Counted from the first letter of the stretch, positions 16,614-24,973 are shown. The stretch is DNA of 41,114 bases from Subtercola vilae (GCF_004923255.1 NZ_QYRT01000034.1:1-41114), one strand, 5' to 3'. A program made the numbers and translations. Notes: generated by a model not told the origin, from the sequence alone.

Positions 16614-17789
16614 GTGACACCCGCGCCCCCTCCCCGTCAGCGTCGACGCCGTCGCTGGCCGTTCATCGTCGTCGGCGCGGTGCTGGTCGTGGTGCTCGCA
16701 GTGGTCGTCACGGGCGCCGTGGTGCTGAAGCGGGCCCCCTCTGTCTCCTCGCTGTCGGAGGCGCACGCGGGCGCGTGGAGCAGCGTCACGCTCGGCAGCC
16801 CGGCCCGGAACGGCGACGGCTCGGCGTACAACATCTTCGTGAAACCGGGCACGGGCAAAGGCCTCATGGTGTTCTTCGGCGACGGCGGGCTGAACTTCAC
16901 CGCAGAGACGGCCGTTCAGCCGGTGAGCCTCGCGACCACCATCTTCGGCGGCGACAACTTCTACAGCGACCACCTGCCGTTCTACGAGGTCAACACGTTC
17001 GGCGGGCTGCTGAGCGCGAGCGACCAGAACCCGTTCGCCGGGTACACCACGGTCGTGATCCCCACCACGACGGGCGACCTCGGCGTGGGCGACACGACCA
17101 CGTCGACCGTCTCAAAGGGCGGCCAGGCGGCCACCTCGGTGTTCAACGGCTACGCGAACACGCGTGCCGCCCTCGACTGGGTGTACGCGAATGTTCCGTC
17201 TCCCGACACCGTGATGGTGGCCGGAACGGGCACCGGCGGGCTGAGCTCGGCCATCTGGCTGGGAGACGTTGGGGCGCACTACCGCACCCAGCCGCTCACC
17301 GAATACTCCGACAGCAGTTTCATCGAGGCGTCATCGTTTCCGATCGTCATCGACGGGGTGTGGCAGGCGAACTTCGAGCACCGGTTCGGGTTCTCGCCCA
17401 CCCGGTCGCCGTTGACCGCGGCCACCGTCTACAACACCGGCCTGTTCGGCAGTCGGCTCACCACCCTCCTCTCACAGACCCTGCTCGACCGCTCATCTGC
17501 GGCATTCTCGGCCGAACTCGACGACGGCTACTACTCGCCCCAGGCGGGGGCCGACTGGAACTTTCAGCTCAAATCGGCTCTGCGCACCCTCACTGCCAGC
17601 GACGTGGGGGCGACGGTGTTCGTGACGAACTACGGAGCCGACGCGCACGGCGAGACGCCGGGCCTGCTCGCGACGGGCGACCTTTTCGGTTCGGCCACGC
17701 AAGACGGTGTGACGCTCGAGCAGTTCGTGACGCGGGCGGTGCAGGGCGGTCATCCGGTGTCTGCGGGGTTGGCGCTGCTCGAGCAGTGA
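16614..17789 (+). CDS. Membrane-anchored pectinacetylesterase-like protein, nucleophile apparently lost
   Basis: A 391-aa protein with a basic N-terminus (residues 1-17), one membrane helix (about 18-42) and a large outer domain. The outer part follows the pattern of pectinacetylesterase-family alpha/beta hydrolases: LMVFFGDGGLNFTAETA near 85-100 (oxyanion-type loop), NTRAALDWVYANVP, then VMVAGTGTGGLSSAIWL. In the family the elbow reads GxSAG; here it is G204-T-G206-T-G-G, with Gly where the Ser nucleophile should be. A late His is in ADAHGE. It may therefore be an inactive or altered relative. The start is GTG 16614; the ATG just upstream is followed at once by an in-frame stop. Confidence 0.6.
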   Translation: MTPAPPPRQRRRRRWPFIVVGAVLVVVLAVVVTGAVVLKRAPSVSSLSEAHAGAWSSVTLGSPARNGDGSAYNIFVKPGTGKGLMVFFGDGGLNFTAETAVQPVSLATTIFGGDNFYSDHLPFYEVNTFGGLLSASDQNPFAGYTTVVIPTTTGDLGVGDTTTSTVSKGGQAATSVFNGYANTRAALDWVYANVPSPDTVMVAGTGTGGLSSAIWLGDVGAHYRTQPLTEYSDSSFIEASSFPIVIDGVWQANFEHRFGFSPTRSPLTAATVYNTGLFGSRLTTLLSQTLLDRSSAAFSAELDDGYYSPQAGADWNFQLKSALRTLTASDVGATVFVTNYGADAHGETPGLLATGDLFGSATQDGVTLEQFVTRAVQGGHPVSAGLALLEQ

Positions 17790-17848
17790 GGCCTGTGCGG
17801 TGCGGCGCTGGTGGCCTGCGCGTCAGTGGGGAGTGGTTGACTGGGGGC

Positions 17849-19390
17849 ATGGATGCCGCACCCGACTACATCGCCGACTTCGCCGACTACATCACCGCCT
17901 CACCGTCGTCGTACCACGCCGTCGCCGAGGCGGCTCGGCAGCTCGAAGCGGCCGGGTTCGTGCGGCTCGACGAGCAGGCAGACTGGGGTACCGCGGGCGC
18001 CCCGGGGCGGGGTCGGCGCGTTGCGGCTGCGGCTGGTGCGTCAGAGGAGCCGCCGCGAACGTTCTTCGTGGTGCGCGACGGCGCCATCATCGCGTGGGCG
18101 CTGCCCGAGGGCGCCGGGCCGACGACGCCGTTCCGTATCCTCGGGGCGCACACCGACTCGCCCGGTTTCAAGCTGAAGCCCAAGCCGACCATCGGGTCGA
18201 ACGGCTGGCTGCAGGCGGGCGTGGAGATCTACGGCGGCCCGCTGCTGAACTCCTGGCTCGACCGCGAACTCGAGCTGGCGGGGCGCATCGTGACCCGTGA
18301 CGGCCGCGAACACCTCGTGCGAACGGGGCCGTTCATGCGCATACCGCAGCTGGCCATCCACCTCGACCGCGAGGCCAACAGCGGCCTCACGCTCGACCGG
18401 CAGCGGCACACCAGCCCGGTCTTCGGTGTCGGCGACGTGTCGCAGGCCGACCTGCTCGACCACCTCGCGGGGCTGGTGGAGGCGGCTGTGCCCGCCAAGG
18501 GGAAGGGGCGGAAGCCTGGTGCTGGTGCTGGTGCTGGTGCTGGTGCTGGTGCTGGCGGTGCTGGTGGCGCGTTCACGGCCGCGGGTGCGGGCGGAGGGCT
18601 AGCCGGTGCTGCTGTGACTGGCGCCGACATTGCGGGGTATGACATTCTCACCGCCGATACCGCGGCGCCGGCCCGGTTCGGGCTCGGCGGCCAGCTGTTT
18701 GCGGCTGGGCGCATGGACAACCTCTCGTCGGTCTACGCGGGGCTGCGGGCGCTGATCGCGGTGGCGGGTGCGCGCGGTGGTACTGCTGCGCGCACCGCGG
18801 CAAGCGCGGGACCGGCGGGCGGCGCTGGGGCGGCGGGCGGCGCGGGGGCGGCCAGGCACATCACCGTGCTGGCGGCGTTCGACCATGAGGAGCTCGGCTC
18901 TGAGTCGCGGTCGGGGGCGAGCGGGCCGCTGCTCGACGACATCCTCACCCGTATCTCGGGCGGGCTCGGAGCCACCAGCGGGCAACGGCTTCAGGCTTAC
19001 GCCGGTTCGTGGTGTGTGTCGGCCGATGCCGGGCATTCCGTGCATCCGAACTACCCGGAGAAGCACGACCCCGCCAACCGTCCCATCGCGGGCGGCGGGC
19101 CGCTGCTGAAGATCAACGGCAATCAGCGCTACGCCACCGACGCGCACGGCGCGGCCCTCTGGGCGACGGCGTGCGCCGACGCGGGCGTCGCGTACCAGGA
19201 GTTCGTCTCGAACAACTCGGTTCCCTGCGGATCGACCATCGGGCCGCTCACCGCGACCCGGCTCGGAATTCGCACCGTCGACGTGGGCATCGCCCTGCTG
19301 TCGATGCACTCGGCCCGCGAGCTCTGCCACGTCGACGACCCGGCCGCGCTCTCCGCGGCCATCGCCGCGTTCTTCGCGCCCTCCGCGTAG
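17849..19390 (+). CDS. M18-family aspartyl aminopeptidase
   Basis: A 513-aa zinc aminopeptidase of the M18 class (family usually 430-480 aa). Metal and catalytic motifs are GAHTDSPGF (H101, D103), DHEELGSESRSGA (D345 to E348) and the late SMHSARELCHVDD. The enzyme releases N-terminal Asp or Glu from peptides in the cytosol. It is longer than usual because of two Gly/Ala-rich low-complexity inserts, about residues 213-252 (encoded by a GGTGCT hexamer run) and about 308-335. The start is the ATG at 17849; the frame is open for over 1 kb upstream, but that part lies antisense-like inside the preceding gene. Confidence 0.92.
   Translation: MDAAPDYIADFADYITASPSSYHAVAEAARQLEAAGFVRLDEQADWGTAGAPGRGRRVAAAAGASEEPPRTFFVVRDGAIIAWALPEGAGPTTPFRILGAHTDSPGFKLKPKPTIGSNGWLQAGVEIYGGPLLNSWLDRELELAGRIVTRDGREHLVRTGPFMRIPQLAIHLDREANSGLTLDRQRHTSPVFGVGDVSQADLLDHLAGLVEAAVPAKGKGRKPGAGAGAGAGAGAGGAGGAFTAAGAGGGLAGAAVTGADIAGYDILTADTAAPARFGLGGQLFAAGRMDNLSSVYAGLRALIAVAGARGGTAARTAASAGPAGGAGAAGGAGAARHITVLAAFDHEELGSESRSGASGPLLDDILTRISGGLGATSGQRLQAYAGSWCVSADAGHSVHPNYPEKHDPANRPIAGGGPLLKINGNQRYATDAHGAALWATACADAGVAYQEFVSNNSVPCGSTIGPLTATRLGIRTVDVGIALLSMHSARELCHVDDPAALSAAIAAFFAPSA
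18518..18553. repeat. Hexanucleotide tandem repeat inside the M18 peptidase gene
   Basis: Six perfect GGTGCT units encode an in-frame (Gly-Ala) run. Being a multiple of three, copy-number changes would keep the frame and vary only linker length. Confidence 0.9.
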
Positions 19391-19422
19391 CCCACAGCCC
19401 GTAGCCCGTAGCCCGTAGCCAC
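19388..19422. repeat. Heptanucleotide repeat beginning at the stop codon of the M18 gene
   Basis: Five 7-nt units, TAGCCCA CAGCCCG TAGCCCG TAGCCCG TAGCCAC, start exactly at the TAG stop. Because 7 is not a multiple of 3, the TAG triplets fall in all three frames (19388, 19402, 19409, 19416). A similar array follows another stop at 38763. Confidence 0.85.
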
Positions 19423-19431
19423 GGTCTTCGC

Positions 19432-19488
19432 CGACTTTCCCCAGATCGTCGGGCGGCTCCCTCCGCGCCGACGATCTGGGGAAAGTCG
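19432..19488. terminator. Perfect 21-bp inverted repeat between convergent genes
   Basis: The left arm (19432-19452, beginning CGACTTTCCCCAGATCG) is the exact complement of the right arm (19468-19488), with a 15-nt loop. It lies between the stops of the M18 gene and the convergent sigma-partner gene, so a bidirectional terminator is the simplest reading. It has short T-runs in each arm but no long U-tail. Confidence 0.75.
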
Positions 19489-19530
19489 ATTGTCTCGGTG
19501 CGCGTCAGTCCGGCTGACTCGCATCGCTCC

Positions 19531-20568
19531 TCAGCAGTTGCCGACCGTCAGCGGGAGCGACCCGTCGGGGTGAGCGGCAGTCGGTGTGACCCGATAGTTG
19601 CCTGACCAGATCAGGCGCCACTGAGCGGGTTCGATTGACGCCGACGTTGGGATGGTGGTGTCGGGTGACGTGTTGCGCGCGAACAGAGTGATACGACCCG
19701 AGTCGTCGGCATAGCCCATGTCGAGAAAGTAGTAGAGTCCCAGGCTATTGGTCTGCTGCCCGCTGACCATCACGTACTCGTTCGGCAGCAGTCCGGTGAT
19801 TGTGACGGCGAGGCCCGATCCATCACCGATCAGCTGATCGGGCTCGACGCAGGCGGCTGGCTTCACCTGCACGTCGTCGATTGGAAGAAAGGACAGCGAC
19901 AATTGATCACTCACGGCTATGGGAACGATGATTCCCGATGTCGAGTTGTCGTTCCGAGGTGAACTCCCTTCGTCGACTCGGATGTAGCTGCCCAGAAGAT
20001 AGCCACTCTCCCCACTGTCGGTGAAGTTTCGGGGAAAGACGTCGGGAGTCCACGTCACGGTCGCATTTCCAGCGTCATCTGTGGTGAAGACGACGGCAGT
20101 ACTGAACTGCGAAAAGTATCCACCGGGAATCTTTGATTCGCCACGATATCTCGAGTCGATCGAGAGTGAATACGCCGAATCTGCGCTGAGCCCGGTCAGT
20201 TTGGTCGTCACACCGGCGCCCCAGCTCGGTGCAGTGAAGCGGGTTGTCGGCGTCGAGATGTGGGGCTTCGTGTCAACGGGAGCGGTTGTCGTCGGGGCTG
20301 CGGTCGGCTGCGGTGTGTGCGGCGTGGGCGGGGGCGTGACGGTCGCGGCCGGTGCAGCTGTCACCGGCGCAGGCTGGCCGAAGAGCGCAGCGCCGTTGAG
20401 AGCGACCGCAGCGGTACCCGTTGCTGTCAGCCCGGCAACGACGATGACCGCTACCGTGAGAATGATGTGCCGGTTTCGTCGGCGCCTCGGTGTTGCATTC
20501 ACGGTCTCGATGAGCAGTTGCCGAATCTCAGATCTGCGCTGGGGGTCGAATCGATCATCTTTACTCAT
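19531..20568 (-). CDS. Membrane-anchored protein encoded with an ECF sigma factor; possible anti-sigma or sensor
   Basis: A 345-aa protein with a charged cytosolic N-terminus (1-33; DPQRRSEIRQLLIETVNATPRR), a single membrane helix (about 34-56), a Pro/Thr/Ala-rich wall-spanning linker (about 66-105), and an outer domain with beta-rich segments and a C-terminal Cys. No zinc-binding anti-sigma motif (HxxxCxxC) is present. It overlaps the upstream sigma-factor gene by ATGA, an arrangement typical of sigma/anti-sigma pairs, and the short N-terminal segment could be the sigma-binding part. I do not recognise the outer domain. Confidence 0.6.
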   Translation of the reverse strand: MSKDDRFDPQRRSEIRQLLIETVNATPRRRRNRHIILTVAVIVVAGLTATGTAAVALNGAALFGQPAPVTAAPAATVTPPPTPHTPQPTAAPTTTAPVDTKPHISTPTTRFTAPSWGAGVTTKLTGLSADSAYSLSIDSRYRGESKIPGGYFSQFSTAVVFTTDDAGNATVTWTPDVFPRNFTDSGESGYLLGSYIRVDEGSSPRNDNSTSGIIVPIAVSDQLSLSFLPIDDVQVKPAACVEPDQLIGDGSGLAVTITGLLPNEYVMVSGQQTNSLGLYYFLDMGYADDSGRITLFARNTSPDTTIPTSASIEPAQWRLIWSGNYRVTPTAAHPDGSLPLTVGNC

Positions 20569-21158
20569 TTCACACCTCCCGATGTGGTCGTGTTCTCGTC
20601 GAATGCTTCGGCCGTAAGCCGGGCCAGCCTCTGTTTTGCGCGGGACAGCCGGGATTTGACGGTTCCCAGGGGTACACCCAGAGCGGCTGCTGCATCCGCG
20701 AGTGAAAGTTCTTCGATCACGCAGAGCGTCATGACGTTCTGGTCATTTCGAGTGAGCTGAGAGAAAATCGACCGCACCGTCGCATCGCGGCCCACTCTGT
20801 CGAGCCGTTCGTCGAGTTCGGCGAAGGGCCCCTCTTCGGCTACAGAATGCGAGAGGTGATCGATGGCCGCTCGGTAACGGTGCCGACTGCGTCTGAGATT
20901 GTGCGACACGTTGTTGGTCGTCACGAGCAACCACCCGATGATGCTTCCGTTGACGATGCGAACAGCGGCGCGTCTGCGCCAAGCCTCGAGAAAGACGACG
21001 GCCGTCACTTCTTCTGCATCGTGCGCATTGCGGATGAGTCGAAGAGCCTGCCCGAACACGCGGCCGTGATGAGCGTCGAAGAATTGCGCGAAGGCTTCGG
21101 CGTCACCGTCTCGAGCCAGCTCCCACGCTGCTGGTTCGTCAAATATTTCTGTCCCCAT
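20565..21158 (-). CDS. ECF-type RNA polymerase sigma factor
   Basis: A 197-aa sigma-70 family protein of the extracytoplasmic-function class. Region 2 spans about 15-85 (FAQFFDAHHGRVFGQALRLI, then EEVTAVVFLEAWRRR and GWLLVTTNNVSHNLRR) and region 4 about 130-185 (LSLADAAAALGVPLGTVKSRLSRAKQRL, the -35 recognition helix-turn-helix). It is co-transcribed with the membrane protein gene that overlaps its stop, and divergent from the lactonase gene. What it responds to is unknown. Confidence 0.9.
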   Translation of the reverse strand: MGTEIFDEPAAWELARDGDAEAFAQFFDAHHGRVFGQALRLIRNAHDAEEVTAVVFLEAWRRRAAVRIVNGSIIGWLLVTTNNVSHNLRRSRHRYRAAIDHLSHSVAEEGPFAELDERLDRVGRDATVRSIFSQLTRNDQNVMTLCVIEELSLADAAAALGVPLGTVKSRLSRAKQRLARLTAEAFDENTTTSGGVK

Positions 21159-21231
21159 ACCTCATAGTGTGCACAGCCCGGCGAAAGGTTCCATTTGTGC
21201 CCAAGAATGTTCCTGCTGGTTAGATTGGGGA

Positions 21232-22371
21232 ATGACGACAGCAGACGCCGCATCCGTATCCACCGCGCTGTGGGTGGGCAGTTACACCGCCGATGCGGGG
21301 CGCGACGGGGTGGGGGTCGGCGCGCTGACGGTGTCGGCCGACGGGCAAGTCGCGTGGGCGGGAGTGGGAGCAGCGGCATCGTCGCCCTCGTTCGTGGCCG
21401 TGCATCCGGAGCTGCCTGTCGTGTACGCCGTAGCCGAAGCCGCCGAGACGGTGGCCGCGTACCGGCAGCCGAACGCCGCGTCACCGACGCTCGAACCGTT
21501 CGGCGAGCCGTGGCCGGCGGGGGCAGCGGTGTGTCATGTGGCGGTGGCTCCGGATGCCCGGTACCTCACGGTCACGTGCTGGGGCGACGGCCGCGTGCTG
21601 TTGTACGAGCTCGGAGCTGACGGGTCGATCGGGTCGCGGTTCGAGGGTGCTCCAGCGGTGGATCCGCACGCCGCCACCGCCCGCGCCGCCGCTGTCGCGC
21701 TCGCCGAGGCGGGGTTGCCCCAAACGCTGCCGCCGCGCGTGAGCCGCGCGCATGCGTCGCTGATGCTGCCCGACGGACGCATCATGACCACAGACCTCGG
21801 GTTCGACCTGCTGCGCGTCTGGAACTATGTGCCCGTGACCACGCCCGAAACCGGTGTCGCACGCGGGTTGGTGCTCGACCACGAAGTGGAGCTTCCATTC
21901 GGAAGCGGCCCGCGCCATATGGCCTTGCATCCGAACGGGTCGGTGCTGGTGGTGACCGAGTACTCGATCGAGGTGGTCGTGGTGCGTGTGGGCGCGGCGC
22001 CAACGTCGGGCGGCGGGTACGGCATCGCCAGCGTCGGCCCGGCCACGAACGGGGGCGCACGGGCGGGCGACTCCGCGGCCGAAATCGCGCTGTCGGGCGA
22101 TGCGCGGTTCGCGTACGTGGGGGTGCGCGGATCGAACCTCGTCAGCACGCTGCGAATCGACGAGGCGGGAGCCGTGCATCCGGTAGCCGACACCGACAGC
22201 GGCGGTGACTGGCCCCGCCACCATGCCGTTCTGGGCCGGCTGCTGCTGGTGGCCCACGAGCGATCGAGTGACGTGACCGCGTTCGAGCTCGACCCCGAGA
22301 CGGGAGTGCCGTCGGGGCCGATCGGGTCGCTCGCAGTCGCCGCGCCGACCGCGTTGGTTCGCGCGCGCTGA
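21232..22371 (+). CDS. Beta-propeller lactonase-family protein (6-phosphogluconolactonase-like)
   Basis: A 379-aa seven-bladed propeller of the lactonase/3-carboxymuconate-cyclase-like class. Typical blade sequences are LWVGSYTADAGRDGVGV at the N-terminus, SFVAVHPELPVVYAVAE, CHVAVAPDARYLTVTCWGDGRVLLYEL, RVSRAHASLMLPDGRIMTTDLGFDLLRVW and GPRHMALHPNGSVLVVTEY. Relatives hydrolyse sugar lactones such as 6-phosphogluconolactone; the exact substrate is uncertain. The ATG at 21232 follows GGGGA; a TAGATT (21221-21226) ending 5 nt before the start could instead give a nearly leaderless transcript. A GTG 63 nt upstream would extend into the sigma-factor promoter region and is less likely. Confidence 0.85.
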   Translation: MTTADAASVSTALWVGSYTADAGRDGVGVGALTVSADGQVAWAGVGAAASSPSFVAVHPELPVVYAVAEAAETVAAYRQPNAASPTLEPFGEPWPAGAAVCHVAVAPDARYLTVTCWGDGRVLLYELGADGSIGSRFEGAPAVDPHAATARAAAVALAEAGLPQTLPPRVSRAHASLMLPDGRIMTTDLGFDLLRVWNYVPVTTPETGVARGLVLDHEVELPFGSGPRHMALHPNGSVLVVTEYSIEVVVVRVGAAPTSGGGYGIASVGPATNGGARAGDSAAEIALSGDARFAYVGVRGSNLVSTLRIDEAGAVHPVADTDSGGDWPRHHAVLGRLLLVAHERSSDVTAFELDPETGVPSGPIGSLAVAAPTALVRAR

Positions 22372-22471
22372 GCGCGGTTCGGGTACCCCCAAAGCGGGGC
22401 ACATCGGCTCGAATCTCTGTTCAGCGCGCGGACGCGTGCCTACAGTTGAGGCATCGCAACGGGGGTTGAAA

Positions 22472-23239
22472 GTGCAGAAGCAGAATTCGACGGCCAGACG
22501 TATGCCGGTGGGGGCTCGCCTGTTCATCGGCGCACTGATCGCTGGGGGCGCCGTGCTGCTGCTCACCACAACTGCGGTCGTCGTCGCGGTGTCGGTCGGA
22601 GTGTCGCAGGCCTCCCATCCGTCGCTCACCTCAGCCGATGCGTCGGTGACGACGCCGGCTGGTGGGCCATCCGATGCGTCGGCTCCGGATGCCCGGGCGG
22701 GCGCCCCGGCATCACCGAGTGCGGCTGCGCTGCAGACCCCCACCCCGGCTCCGACGCACACCCCGGTTGTCACGCACTCGACGGTCACGGTGAAGACGAC
22801 GATTCCGTTCGCCAAGACAACGGTCGACGACCCGTCGCGTGATGCCGGGTCGAGCGCGATCACGCGAGCGGGGCAGAACGGGGAGTCAGCGGCCACGTAC
22901 GACGTGACGATGACCGACGGCGTCGAGACGTCACGCGCGCAGGTCGGCAGCGCGGTGACAACGCCCCCGATCGACGAGACGACCTCGAAGGGAACCAGGC
23001 AGCCGACGCCCGCTGCTGCGCCGGAGCCTGCGCCCGCTGCGCCCGCTGCGCTGGCGCCTGCTGCCGACACGTCGGGCTGCGACCCGAACTACGACCACGC
23101 CTGTGTGCCGATCGCCAGCGATGTCGACTGCGCCGGAGGCAGCGGCAATGGGCCGGCGTACGTCAAGGGTCCCGTGCACGTCATCGGCACCGACATCTAC
23201 AAACTCGACGGCAACGGAGACGGCTGGGGCTGCGAGTAG
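22472..23239 (+). CDS. Excalibur-domain membrane-anchored protein
   Basis: A 255-aa protein with a short basic N-terminus, a membrane helix (about residues 17-45), a long Ala/Pro/Thr/Ser-rich linker, and a C-terminal cysteine-containing module (CDPNYDHACVPIASDVDCAG) ending in DGNGDGWGCE. The last stretch is the excalibur calcium-binding motif (DxDxDGxxCE). Such proteins are extracellular, sometimes fused to nucleases; no nuclease domain is present here. I prefer GTG 22472 because GGGGG lies 7-12 nt upstream; a GTG 36 nt earlier is possible. Confidence 0.82.
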   Translation: MQKQNSTARRMPVGARLFIGALIAGGAVLLLTTTAVVVAVSVGVSQASHPSLTSADASVTTPAGGPSDASAPDARAGAPASPSAAALQTPTPAPTHTPVVTHSTVTVKTTIPFAKTTVDDPSRDAGSSAITRAGQNGESAATYDVTMTDGVETSRAQVGSAVTTPPIDETTSKGTRQPTPAAAPEPAPAAPAALAPAADTSGCDPNYDHACVPIASDVDCAGGSGNGPAYVKGPVHVIGTDIYKLDGNGDGWGCE

Positions 23240-23240
23240 G

Positions 23241-23263
23241 CTGCCTCTGCCTCTGCCTCTGCC
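23241..23263. repeat. Hexanucleotide repeat just after the excalibur gene stop
   Basis: Almost four CTGCCT units start 2 nt after the TAG stop (23237-23239) and run into further C/T-rich sequence. This is one of several simple repeats placed directly after stop codons in this window. Confidence 0.75.
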
Positions 23264-23425
23264 GTCGCCGCCCTCGCCCCTCGCCGCGGCCCACCTGAAT
23301 CGACTTGAGGGCGAGGGCGGGAGCCCGCGCAAGTGCTGCGGCGGCCGAACCCCCGGGTGTAGCGTCGAAGGTGCTCCCGAAGACCGGTGAACGCGATCTT
23401 CGCCTCAACCGAAAGGCACGATTTC

Positions 23426-24457
23426 ATGCAGTACCGCACCCTCGGCGCGTCAGGCGCCGCCGTCTCCGAGCTCGCCCTCGGAACCATGACCTTCGGCGCC
23501 GAAGCCGACGAGCAGACCTCCCACGCCATCCTTGACGCCTACGTTGCAGCCGGCGGCACCTTCGTCGACACGGCCGACGTGTACAGCGCGGGCGTCTCAG
23601 AGGAGATCATCGGGCGGTGGCTCGCCGCGCATCCGACCGAGGCCGCGCAAGTGGTTCTGGCCACGAAGGGCCGCTTTCCGATGGGCGACGGCCCGAACGA
23701 CCTCGGTCTCTCCCGCCGGCACCTGCGCACCGCGCTCGACGCGTCTTTGAGCAGGCTCGGCGTCGACCACATCGACCTCTACCAGATGCACGCCTGGGAT
23801 GCCTTCACGCCCATCGAGGAGACCCTGCGGTTTCTCGACGACGCGGTCACGGCCGGCAAGATCGGCTACTACGGTTTCTCGAACTACCTCGGCTGGCAGC
23901 TGACGAAAGCGGCGCACGTCGCGCGGGCGCAGGGCTTCGCGGCCCCCGTCACCCTGCAGCCGCAGTACAGCCTGCTCGTGCGCGACATCGAGCACGAGAT
24001 CGTTCCGGCGGCGCTCGACGCAGGCATCGGGCTGCTCCCGTGGTCGCCCCTCGGCGGCGGCTGGCTGAGCGGCAAGTATGTGCGCGACCAGGCCCCTGCC
24101 GGCAGCACGCGCCTCGGCGACAACCCCGAGCGCGGGTTCGAGGCCTGGCAGAAGCGCAATTCGAACTCTGTCACCTGGCAGGTTCTGGATGCTGTCACCG
24201 ACATCGCGCGCATCCACTCGGCGTCGGCGTCGCAGGTGTCGCTCGCGTGGTTGGCGTCGCGCCCGGCCGTGACCTCGATCATCCTGGGTGCCCGCACCCT
24301 CGAACAGCTGAACGACAACCTCGGTGCAACCGATCTCGACCTCACTCCCGACGAACTGCTTCGGCTCACCGTCGCCAGCGAACCGCAGCTCGACGACTAC
24401 CCGTACGGGCCGGGTGGGCAGCAGCAGCGCGCGCGCAAGCTCGAAGGCGGTCGCTGA
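23426..24457 (+). CDS. Aldo/keto reductase
   Basis: A 343-aa NADPH-dependent aldo/keto reductase with a full catalytic tetrad: D48 and Y53 in FVDTADVYSAG, K81 in VVLATKGRF and H122 in LYQMHAWD. The C-terminal cofactor region ends in SIILGARTLEQLNDNLGA. It resembles the YajO/Tas-like branch that reduces aldehydes and ketones. GAAAGG (23411-23416) supports the ATG at 23426. The gene is monocistronic and convergent with the rhamnose mutarotase gene, 42 bp away. Confidence 0.9.
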   Translation: MQYRTLGASGAAVSELALGTMTFGAEADEQTSHAILDAYVAAGGTFVDTADVYSAGVSEEIIGRWLAAHPTEAAQVVLATKGRFPMGDGPNDLGLSRRHLRTALDASLSRLGVDHIDLYQMHAWDAFTPIEETLRFLDDAVTAGKIGYYGFSNYLGWQLTKAAHVARAQGFAAPVTLQPQYSLLVRDIEHEIVPAALDAGIGLLPWSPLGGGWLSGKYVRDQAPAGSTRLGDNPERGFEAWQKRNSNSVTWQVLDAVTDIARIHSASASQVSLAWLASRPAVTSIILGARTLEQLNDNLGATDLDLTPDELLRLTVASEPQLDDYPYGPGGQQQRARKLEGGR

Positions 24458-24499
24458 GCGAACCGGTGTGCGCGAGCGGTCGTGCAGGGTGCCGGCCAG

Positions 24500-24841
24500 C
24501 TACTCGCCGAGCGCCGCCAGCTGGTCGCCCAGGTTGAAGACCTCCTCGAGCGGGGTGGCCGCCTGGTCGGCGCGCCCGTCGAGGCCGTCGAACAGGTCGC
24601 CCATGTGGGCCTCCCACTCGGCGGCCGCGGCCGACGCCTCGAGGTAGGCGTCGCTCGCCTCGACCGAGTCGGTCTCGTAGTACCCGATCAGCAGCCCATC
24701 GGGTCGGAGGAACAGCGAGTAGTTGCGCCGGCCCGACGCCTCGATCTCGCGGAGCATCGCCGGCCACACGGCCGCGTGCCGGCGACGGTACTCATCGAGG
24801 TGTTCGGGAGAGACAGAGAGCTGGAAGCAGACGCGGGTCAT
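24500..24841 (-). CDS. rhaM: L-rhamnose mutarotase
   Basis: A 113-aa protein (family about 104) of the RhaM class, a dimeric alpha/beta barrel that interconverts the alpha and beta anomers of L-rhamnose. Conserved pieces are FQLSVSPEHLDEYRRRHAAVWP with the catalytic-region His, RRNYSLFL with its Tyr, and the aromatic GYYETD. No other rhamnose genes are in the window apart from the neighbouring aldo/keto reductase, whose involvement would be speculation. The start is the ATG at 24841. CACAAT lies 6 nt upstream, so the message may be leaderless; GGAGG is present but only one base from the ATG. Confidence 0.87.
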   Translation of the reverse strand: MTRVCFQLSVSPEHLDEYRRRHAAVWPAMLREIEASGRRNYSLFLRPDGLLIGYYETDSVEASDAYLEASAAAAEWEAHMGDLFDGLDGRADQAATPLEEVFNLGDQLAALGE

Positions 24842-24973
24842 GCCTCCATTGTGCTGCGTCGGCGCGCGCCGCTTGTATTCACATCCGAGGGAGCGCGCAA
24901 CCGCTTTCGGGTATCTGTCGCCCCGGGTAACCTCGAGTGCGGGGCATCGCCTCCGGAACGGAGGGCGACGAGC

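Noticed and set aside
16775-19390. A single 871-aa reading covering the pectinacetylesterase-like gene and the M18 gene
   Set aside because: The first 358 codons are out-of-frame sequence of the upstream gene; M18 homology begins at the ATG at 17849.
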